Shown piece by piece: positions 31,933 through 37,405 of a stretch of DNA of 37,405 nt; positions within the stretch are counted from its first letter, which is position 1, and each line of letters begins with the position of its first letter. The notes beneath the pieces are model-generated. The model worked only from the letters and a program-made list of their open reading frames with translations. It did not search any database and was not told the origin of the DNA. A program made the position numbers and the translations under genes. The stretch is from contig CANKXJ010000003.1 of NCBI GenBank assembly GCA_947487595.1, positions 1 to 37,405 of the forward strand, in the 5' to 3' direction. Origin of the DNA: Actinomycetota bacterium. GTDB lineage: Bacteria; Actinomycetota; Actinomycetes; Nanopelagicales; Nanopelagicaceae.

Positions 31933-32847
31933 ATGCTCACAGTAGATTTGGGTCAATCTGGAAGCCGCATTAGTTCAGGTCAAGCATTAATTTATTCCAC
32001 TCGCGGTAAATTAGCTGGAGAACCTCCGCTCTCATCATTGCGGGCAGTTTTTGAAAGTATTGAAAAATTACAAGCAGATACGGTCGCACTCTCTTGCACG
32101 GGATTTCGTGGTGTCGTCACAGATCCACAACCATTTCTGGCCCTCTGTAATGAGTTTTTTGGTGCTAGCAAAGTAGCAGTTATGGATGATGGTTTAGCTG
32201 GTTTCATTGGCGCTCTTGGCGGCGGCAATGGTGTTGTTCTATCAATCGGTGGAGGTGTTGTGAGTGTTGGAAGAAATGACACACATTTTGCTCACCGTGA
32301 TGGATTAGAGAGCACATTCGGCGATGAAGGCGGCGGATTCTGGCTAGGAAAATTAGGGCTAACTAGAGCACTAGGTATTCGCCAAGGTCGAGGCGATGAC
32401 CAAATACTCTTAGAAATTTTAAAAGATCAAGTACTTGCTTATGATGCACTTGCCATTAAGAATGCAGCTGATGCAGCCTCACTAGCAATTGCCTCAGCAC
32501 AGGTTCTCCTCGCCGCAGCAGATGCTGGAAGTCCCACCGCAATTGCCATTCGCGATGAAGGTGCAGCACTTCTTGCACAGACAGTTATTGCAACATGGTT
32601 GGGTGCTGGCGGCTCACTAGATGATGCTCCTGAGATTGCAATTCAAGGTGGTCCATCTAAGAATCCTGCTTACGTGAGTGCCATACGGAAAAATATTTCC
32701 CATTCACTCCCCCAAGCAAAGTTTGTGAGTGCAAGAGGCGATAATTTGGATGGAGCGCTCTGGATTGCTGAAAATATGCCTCATGATGTTGAACCACTTC
32801 TGCGCTGGAGCCATGGAGCTGGCCGATTAATTAACGCGGTGAAGTAA
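31933..32847 (+). CDS. BadF/BadG-type ATPase, probable N-acetylglucosamine-like sugar kinase
   Basis: This 304-residue protein starts with the ASKHA phosphate-1 motif (LTVDLGQSGSR), has a glycine-rich adenosine-region stretch (GALGGGNGVVLSIGGG), and the strong GlcNAc-kinase-like motif GDEGGGFWLG near the middle. This places it in the BadF/BadG/BcrA/BcrD ATPase family, whose most common members phosphorylate N-acetylglucosamine. The sugar is not certain. ATG 31933 is one base after the trhO stop, so the two may be co-transcribed. The gene converges with lysE and their ends overlap by 17 bases. Confidence 0.78.
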   Translation: MLTVDLGQSGSRISSGQALIYSTRGKLAGEPPLSSLRAVFESIEKLQADTVALSCTGFRGVVTDPQPFLALCNEFFGASKVAVMDDGLAGFIGALGGGNGVVLSIGGGVVSVGRNDTHFAHRDGLESTFGDEGGGFWLGKLGLTRALGIRQGRGDDQILLEILKDQVLAYDALAIKNAADAASLAIASAQVLLAAADAGSPTAIAIRDEGAALLAQTVIATWLGAGGSLDDAPEIAIQGGPSKNPAYVSAIRKNISHSLPQAKFVSARGDNLDGALWIAENMPHDVEPLLRWSHGAGRLINAVK

Positions 32848-33466
32848 GCAATAAAGTCGCTGCAAGGAACAAAATACCAAGTGCTGAAAAAGCAGTAAGC
32901 CCTCTGCGAACTTTTGGCCGTGCCAAAATGGTTGTAGCTCTACCAATAATCGAGATCAAGAATGAATACCACGATGCTGATGTAAGGGCTTGGACTATTG
33001 AAAGCAAAAAGATTCCCCAACCTAAATTGAAATCTCTAGGCACAAACTGAGGAATAAATGCCACAGCAAATACTGCAGCTTTAACATTTGTCAGATTAGT
33101 CAAAAGCCCTAATCGAAATGCTGGTCCTAAACCAGTCTTTGCTGACCCTTGATAATCAAATTTTCCAAATTCATGACGCAAGGTCCAAAGAGTTTGAAGG
33201 GCAAGAAAAGTCAAAAAGGCAACACCTGCATATCTAAGGGCTGTGTATGCTGTTTGTGAGCGGGCAAAGATCTGAGACAAGCCAATTGCAGATGCAGCAC
33301 CCCAGAAAATTAACGCAGTGCTTGTGCCAAGCAGAGTTGTGTAAGCAGTTTTAGTTCCACCAATAATTGCTTGTCGCAGAATCATTGCAACGGTCTGACC
33401 AGGAACAATTGCTAGTAAAAGAGCAGTCAGCACGAAGGCTGGAAGGACCTGCACCAAATTAACCAT
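32831..33466 (-). CDS. LysE-family amino-acid exporter
   Basis: This 211-residue membrane protein has about six hydrophobic segments and the LysE/RhtB signature near the N-terminus (AIVPGQTVAMILRQAIIGG), with GLLTNLTNVKAAVF mid-way. The family exports amino acids such as lysine, threonine or homoserine. Only ATG 33466 is acceptable, as longer in-frame openings run into the tRNA-Glu gene. This ATG is three bases after the tRNA 3' end and has no Shine-Dalgarno sequence or -10 box, so the message probably comes from the tRNA transcript. Its 3' end overlaps the convergent kinase gene. Confidence 0.85.
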   Translation of the reverse strand: MVNLVQVLPAFVLTALLLAIVPGQTVAMILRQAIIGGTKTAYTTLLGTSTALIFWGAASAIGLSQIFARSQTAYTALRYAGVAFLTFLALQTLWTLRHEFGKFDYQGSAKTGLGPAFRLGLLTNLTNVKAAVFAVAFIPQFVPRDFNLGWGIFLLSIVQALTSASWYSFLISIIGRATTILARPKVRRGLTAFSALGILFLAATLLLTSPR

Positions 33467-33469
33467 ACG

Positions 33470-33542
33470 TAGCCCCGACGGGATTCGAACCCGCGTAGCT
33501 GGCTTGAGAAGCCAGAGTCCTAGGCCGCTAGACGACGGGGCC
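33470..33542 (-). tRNA. tRNA-Glu (anticodon CUC)
   Basis: A 73-base cloverleaf on the minus strand: acceptor GGCCCCG pairs with CGGGGCU (one G-U), anticodon stem CTGGC/GCCAG with loop TTCTCAA gives anticodon CUC, and the T-arm GCGGG-TTCGAAT-CCCGT is intact. CCA is not encoded. It lies 30 bases after tRNA-Gln and three bases before the lysE start. Confidence 0.95.
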
Positions 33543-33572
33543 CTAGTGTTTTGCATTTGTATCTCTACATCG

Positions 33573-33644
33573 CTGGGGTACCAGGACTCGAACCTAGACT
33601 TACTGAACCAGAATCAGCAGGGCTGCCAATTACCCCATACCCCA
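33573..33644 (-). tRNA. tRNA-Gln (anticodon CUG)
   Basis: A 72-base cloverleaf on the minus strand: acceptor TGGGGTA/TACCCCA with discriminator G, D-stem GGGT/GCCC, anticodon stem GCTGA/TCAGT with loop TTCTGGT (anticodon CUG), T-arm CTAGG-TTCGAGT-CCTGG. CCA is not encoded. It follows gltX by 31 bases and is likely transcribed with it. Confidence 0.95.
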
Positions 33645-33675
33645 AAAACAGCAGAAGCAAAGAATACCAAAGGAT

Positions 33676-35133
33676 TTAGAGCTCTAACCCCGCGCGAATG
33701 CGGGCCAATGAAGCCTCTTTGCCAAGTAATTCCATAGATTCAAATAGCGGTGGTGAAATCGTGCTACCTGTTGTTGCAACACGAACCGCACCAAATGCAA
33801 TGCGTGGTTTCAATCCCATCTCTTCAATCAAAGATGATCGCAGAGCAGCTTCTATACTCTCGTGATTCCACGTTGATAGTGGTTCCAACTCCTTAAGTGA
33901 GCGCTGTAATACCTGCTTTGAGGCATCATCAGTAATCTTTGCAACGCTATCTTCCTCCACAGCAAAGTTCTTAACAAAAAGGAATTTAAGCATCGTAGGT
34001 ACTTCACTGAGCATGATGATTCGCTCCTGAATTAGTGGCAGAGCTAGCTTTACTAGTGCAATCTCATCTGCGCTTCCTGTAATGACTCCAGCCTTAGTCA
34101 AAAATGGCAGTGACCAATCTAGAAATTCATCAATGGTTAAGGCGCGGATCTTGTCACCATTGATTGCTTCAAGCTTTTTCATATCAAAGCGGGCAGGTGA
34201 TGAGTGAACCTTCTCAACAGTGAATAGCTCAGTGAGCTCCTTCATTGTTACGTTCTCACGATCATCCCCCGGTGACCAACCCAGCAGAGCTAGATAATTA
34301 CAGATTGCTTCAGGCAAGAACCCTTTGTCTCGATACCAAGCAATTGATACTTCACCATTTCGCTTTGAGAGTTTTGCATTGTCTTGACCCATAACAAATG
34401 GCAAGTGAGCAAATACTGGGTAATCCTCTGGCGCTAAGCCCATGGCTTGATAAACACGGATCTGGCGTGGTGTGGAAGAAAGTAGATCTTCACCGCGCAA
34501 GACATGCGTGACCTTCATTAAAACATCATCAACTGCAACAGCTAATGTGTAGAGAGGTGAGCCATCTCCGCGTGCTAAGACAAAGTCAGGGACAAATTTA
34601 TGATCAAAAGAGACTTCCCCACGGATTAAATCGGTGAAAGTTGTTCCGCCATCGGGCATACGCATGCGCACTACTGGCAAGCGTCCCTCTGATTTATAAG
34701 CAGCAATTTGGTCTGGCGTTAAATCACGGCAATGACCGTTATATCCCGGTGCAACATTTGCTGTGCGTTGTGCTTCTCGTACTGCTTCTAACTCCTGCGC
34801 TGAGCAGTAGCAGTGATAGGCGAATTTTTGATCTAGAAACTTTTGTGCCCATTCGGTATATATTCCTAGACGCTGTGACTGTAAGTAAGGGCCATTCTCT
34901 CCACCAACTTCAGGACCTTCATCCCAGTTCAGACCAAGCCACTTCAACGTGTCTATTGCAGCTTGAATATATTCATCTGTAACACGGGTTGTATCAGTGT
35001 CTTCAATGCGAAATAGGAATGTTCCACCTGTGTGGCGCGCATATGCCCAGTCAAAGAGTGCTGTGCGGATATTTCCCACATGCAGATCACCAGTTGGAGA
35101 GGGTGCGAAACGAACCTTCACTTTTTTACTCAA
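33676..35133 (-). CDS. gltX: Glutamyl-tRNA synthetase
   Basis: This 485-residue class I synthetase charges tRNA-Glu, and probably also tRNA-Gln, which would then need amidation by GatCAB because no GlnRS is seen here. The HIGH motif appears as HVGN (18-21, in FAPSPTGDLHVGN) and KMSKS as KLSKR (AKLSKRNGEVS). The start is TTG at 35133, overlapping the stop of the previous gene (TTGA) with a weak GTGAG upstream. The tRNA-Gln and tRNA-Glu genes lie directly downstream, so enzyme and substrates probably share a transcript. Confidence 0.96.
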   Translation of the reverse strand: MSKKVKVRFAPSPTGDLHVGNIRTALFDWAYARHTGGTFLFRIEDTDTTRVTDEYIQAAIDTLKWLGLNWDEGPEVGGENGPYLQSQRLGIYTEWAQKFLDQKFAYHCYCSAQELEAVREAQRTANVAPGYNGHCRDLTPDQIAAYKSEGRLPVVRMRMPDGGTTFTDLIRGEVSFDHKFVPDFVLARGDGSPLYTLAVAVDDVLMKVTHVLRGEDLLSSTPRQIRVYQAMGLAPEDYPVFAHLPFVMGQDNAKLSKRNGEVSIAWYRDKGFLPEAICNYLALLGWSPGDDRENVTMKELTELFTVEKVHSSPARFDMKKLEAINGDKIRALTIDEFLDWSLPFLTKAGVITGSADEIALVKLALPLIQERIIMLSEVPTMLKFLFVKNFAVEEDSVAKITDDASKQVLQRSLKELEPLSTWNHESIEAALRSSLIEEMGLKPRIAFGAVRVATTGSTISPPLFESMELLGKEASLARIRAGLEL

Positions 35134-35915
35134 TTTTTTCTCACCTTATTAGTTAGCTCGCCTAAACCTTCAATAGCCATTGTCGCATCTGCCCCAGCAA
35201 CCATGGGGCCAATACCGGCTGGCGTGCCAGTCAAAATGATGTCACCTGGCAGCAAGGTCATTACACGTGAGACAAAGTTAATGATTTCAGGGGTTTTAAA
35301 GATCATGTCACTTAACTGAGCTGACTGCTTGAGCTCGCCATTGACTGTTGCAGTAATTTTCTGTGTGCCAGGAATGAAATCAGTATCAATCCATGGGCCG
35401 AGTGGGCAAAAAGTGTCAAAACTCTTTGCTCGAGTCCATTGACCATCTTTTTTCTGTAAATCTCGTGCAGTCACATCATTTGCAATCGTATAACCAAAGA
35501 TTACATCGTTGACGCGCTCAAGAGGAACATCCTTGCAAAGGCGACCAATAACAATTGCTAACTCTGATTCATGATCAATGCGCTCTGACATATCTGGCCA
35601 AACAATGGTGTCGTTTGGGCCGATGACAGAGGTGTTAGGTTTTAAAAAGATAATGGGTTCATCTGGCACAACCCCGCCCATTTCAGCTGCGTGATCGGCG
35701 TAGTTCTTACCGATACAAACAACTTTAGAACGTGGGATAACTGGTGCAAGTAAGCGCACTTTAGAAACTGGAACTGTAGCTGCGGTCTTTTGAATCCCTG
35801 AGTAGATGGGATCGCCTGTAATAACCGTAATCGTGGCATCGTCTTCTAGAACACCAAAGAGTGGGTCAGTGCCGAGTCCTGAGTCAGGACCTGGAGAGAA
35901 ACGGACGATGCGCAT
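35130..35915 (-). CDS. Fumarylacetoacetate hydrolase-family protein
   Basis: This 261-residue protein carries the FAH-type C-terminal catalytic fold: KVVCIGKNYADHAAEMG, PIIFLKP, the metal-binding acidic residues in ESELAIVIG and later NDVTARDLQ, and the end TGTPAGIGPM. Family members include fumarylacetoacetases, acylpyruvases and oxaloacetate decarboxylases; the substrate is not decidable, although the short N-terminal part favours the acylpyruvase/oxaloacetate type. TAGAAT six bases before ATG indicates a leaderless promoter, and its stop overlaps gltX, so this promoter probably drives gltX and the two tRNAs as well. Confidence 0.9.
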   Translation of the reverse strand: MRIVRFSPGPDSGLGTDPLFGVLEDDATITVITGDPIYSGIQKTAATVPVSKVRLLAPVIPRSKVVCIGKNYADHAAEMGGVVPDEPIIFLKPNTSVIGPNDTIVWPDMSERIDHESELAIVIGRLCKDVPLERVNDVIFGYTIANDVTARDLQKKDGQWTRAKSFDTFCPLGPWIDTDFIPGTQKITATVNGELKQSAQLSDMIFKTPEIINFVSRVMTLLPGDIILTGTPAGIGPMVAGADATMAIEGLGELTNKVRKN

Positions 35916-35921
35916 TGGGCG

Positions 35922-35927
35922 ATTCTA
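35922..35927 (-). promoter_or_regulatory. Candidate -10 box (TAGAAT) for the FAH-gltX-tRNA unit
   Basis: Minus-strand TAGAAT is six bases before ATG 35915, identical in sequence and spacing to the box at 29820. Confidence 0.55.
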
Positions 35928-35931
35928 TCTC

Positions 35932-37209
35932 TTACTCGTGGTCTTCAATCTCTTTCTCAAGACGCTCGATTAACACGCTACTAATTCTACGACGACGGCC
36001 TAATGGACGCTCTGAAGTGATGGACCAACCATGTAATGAAACTGTTGATCCAGCAATTGGCACACGGCCCAGCTTTTGTGCCATTAATCCACCGATTGTG
36101 TCTACATCCTCAAAATCAGATTCATTGATTTCAATCTTTAACTCAGCAGCTAGATCTTCAATATGAAGTGAGGCGCTAGCTCTTGCCTGATCTGGACTCA
36201 GCCAAGCAAAATCATCTTCGCCATCATCAAACTCATCTTCAATCTCACCCACGATTTCTTCGATGATGTCTTCAATTGTAATGATGCCAGCAGTTCCGCC
36301 ATATTCATCAACCACTACCGCTAAGTGAATCTGATTGCGCTGCATCTCTTTCAATAGTTCATCGGCCATCTTGATTTCAGGAACAAAGGTGGCCGGGCGC
36401 ATATGTTGTTCAATATTTTCGGTTTGCTCGGCCTCATGGTGATCAAGGGCTCGACGTGCTAAATCTTTAACGTAGACAATTCCAATAATGTTATCTGGAC
36501 CTGTTCCAACAACTGGAATTCGTGAAAAACCAGAGCGAAGTGCAAGGGACAAGCCTTGACGCAGATTCTTATCTTTTTCAATCCAGACCATATCTGTGCG
36601 GGGAACCATGAGTTCTCGAACCAAAGTGTCGCCAAGTTCAAATACTGAGTGAATCATTTCGTGTTCATCTGCTTCCACAAGACCACGCTCATGAGCTTGA
36701 TCTACTAAGTCACGTAGCTCAGCCTCTGATGTAAATGGGCCAGAGCGAAATCCTTTACCTGGAGTCAGAGCATTACCCAAAGCAATTAAAAGTTTAGTAA
36801 CTGGGCCAAGGGCAAATGCAAGGCCATATGCCACGATAATTCCATAGCGGGCATATTTGTGAGGCTGTTGTTTTCCAAGAGTTCGTGGACCAACGCCCAC
36901 CACCACATAGGAAAGCACCACCATGATGGCAACTGTTAAGGCCATAGCTTGGGCGGATGAGTAATTGCGCAGCAAAATAACGGCTAATAGAACTGTGGCA
37001 GTGAATTCGCAGAGCTTTCGAACCAGAAGAATCACATTGAGATATCTAGCTGGCTGAGCGCTGTATTTGCGCAGTAGTAATCCCCCGCGCTTGCCCTCTA
37101 ACTCTTCAACAACGATGCGAGAGATAGATGTGAGAGCAGACTCAGATGCAGCTAAAAATCCTGCAAAAGCCAACAATAAAATAATGCTAATAATAGCTAT
37201 CGGACTCAT
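35932..37209 (-). CDS. CNNM/CBS-domain membrane protein (HlyC/CorC family)
   Basis: This 425-residue protein has an N-terminal DUF21/CNNM membrane domain (three to four segments in residues ~1-160), two CBS domains (~200-310, including VPRTDMVWIEKD and VVDEYGGTAGIITIEDIIEEIVGE), an acidic stretch (EIEDEFDDGEDDF), and a C-terminal CorC/HlyC domain (DVDTIGGLMAQKLGRVPIAG). Such proteins are linked to magnesium or cobalt efflux; 'hemolysin' names are historical. I choose ATG 37209, which overlaps the ybeY stop (ATGA); GTG 37224 is an in-frame alternative. The order ybeY then CNNM protein is common in Actinobacteria. Confidence 0.92.
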   Translation of the reverse strand: MSPIAIISIILLLAFAGFLAASESALTSISRIVVEELEGKRGGLLLRKYSAQPARYLNVILLVRKLCEFTATVLLAVILLRNYSSAQAMALTVAIMVVLSYVVVGVGPRTLGKQQPHKYARYGIIVAYGLAFALGPVTKLLIALGNALTPGKGFRSGPFTSEAELRDLVDQAHERGLVEADEHEMIHSVFELGDTLVRELMVPRTDMVWIEKDKNLRQGLSLALRSGFSRIPVVGTGPDNIIGIVYVKDLARRALDHHEAEQTENIEQHMRPATFVPEIKMADELLKEMQRNQIHLAVVVDEYGGTAGIITIEDIIEEIVGEIEDEFDDGEDDFAWLSPDQARASASLHIEDLAAELKIEINESDFEDVDTIGGLMAQKLGRVPIAGSTVSLHGWSITSERPLGRRRRISSVLIERLEKEIEDHE

Positions 37210-37405
37210 TGAGTTTGCTTCCACTTTTCTACGATTTGTTCCTGCAGGGCAAACATAATCTTTTCTTGATCCGATTCTGCATGGTCGTAACCAATTATAT
37301 GCAATAAACCGTGTGTAGCGAGAATATATATTTCATGCTCAGTTGAATGCCCGGCAGTTAAAGCCTGCGCTGTGGCAAAAGTTGGACTGATCATAATGTC
37401 GCCCA
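37206..37405 (-). CDS. ybeY: Endoribonuclease YbeY, C-terminal part (cut by window end)
   Basis: The frame continues past the window edge; about 65 residues are visible. The zinc-binding motif H-x3-H-x5-H is seen in THGLLHIIGYDH, preceded by the typical GDIMISP stretch that here runs off the end. YbeY is a metal-dependent RNase for 16S rRNA maturation and ribosome quality control. It is followed by the CNNM protein gene with a four-base overlap, so they form one operon. Confidence 0.92.
   Translation of the reverse strand, partial: GDIMISPTFATAQALTAGHSTEHEIYILATHGLLHIIGYDHAESDQEKIMFALQEQIVEKWKQTQ

Noticed and set aside
33467..33556. Longer lysE frame starting upstream
   Set aside because: It would translate through the tRNA-Glu gene; the LysE family begins at the ATG at 33466.
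1..37405. CRISPR arrays, insertion sequences, prophage, genomic-island ends at the tRNAs
   Set aside because: No repeat-spacer pattern, transposase, integrase or terminal repeats were seen, and housekeeping genes flank the tRNAs on both sides.

Overview
The window looks like a stretch of the chromosome of a small-genome, moderately AT-rich actinobacterium, most likely a freshwater planktonic lineage such as Nanopelagicales (acI). This placement is an inference. It rests on actinobacterial protein families (a PPA1498-type phosphoesterase, an acI-like secreted N-terminal domain), very tight gene packing with 1-17 base overlaps, and many starts that look leaderless, with a TANNNT box 6-7 bases before the start codon. 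I see no insertion sequences, phage genes or CRISPR arrays.

Layout. Positions 1-2102 (+) hold two secreted proteins: an unknown and a PHM/DBH-like copper monooxygenase. Positions 2107-7301 (-) hold a UbiA-esterase fusion, a copper amine oxidase and a choline dehydrogenase-like GMC oxidoreductase. Positions 7383-14320 (-) hold a glycine betaine ABC transporter (binding lipoprotein, double permease, ATPase), betaine aldehyde dehydrogenase and an MttB-family methyltransferase without pyrrolysine. Diverging from it at 14455-20537 (+) is an operon of IclR regulator, corrinoid protein, MetV-like Fe-S protein, MetF, methyl-THF:corrinoid methyltransferase, corrinoid-reactivating ASKHA ferredoxin (RACo) and DUF1638. 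Converging on it at 20570-27163 (-) is a second operon: GntR regulator, dimethylglycine dehydrogenase-like enzyme, EtfB, EtfA and formate-THF ligase. Positions 27216-31003 hold TauE, a decayed MobA-like remnant, a phosphoesterase, and a PF13769-type small protein paired with a homocysteine methyltransferase-like protein. The rest (31023-37405) is mostly housekeeping: TrhO, a BadF-type kinase, LysE, tRNA-Glu, tRNA-Gln, GltX, an FAH-family hydrolase, a CNNM/CBS protein and the C-terminal part of YbeY.

How the genes fit together (inference). Choline or betaine is imported. Choline is oxidised to betaine. Betaine is demethylated to dimethylglycine by the MttB-like enzyme on a corrinoid protein kept active by RACo. 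The methyl group passes to THF and is oxidised through MetF/MetV. Dimethylglycine and sarcosine are demethylated oxidatively with electrons passing to ETF, also giving methylene-THF. The C1 units leave as formate through Fhs, with ATP gained. This would be an acetogen-like corrinoid module joined to an aerobic dehydrogenase/ETF branch. The window also holds an apparent AUC start codon on the RACo gene, a 40-base two-part palindrome in the divergent control region, and a tRNA-Glu ending three bases before the lysE start.
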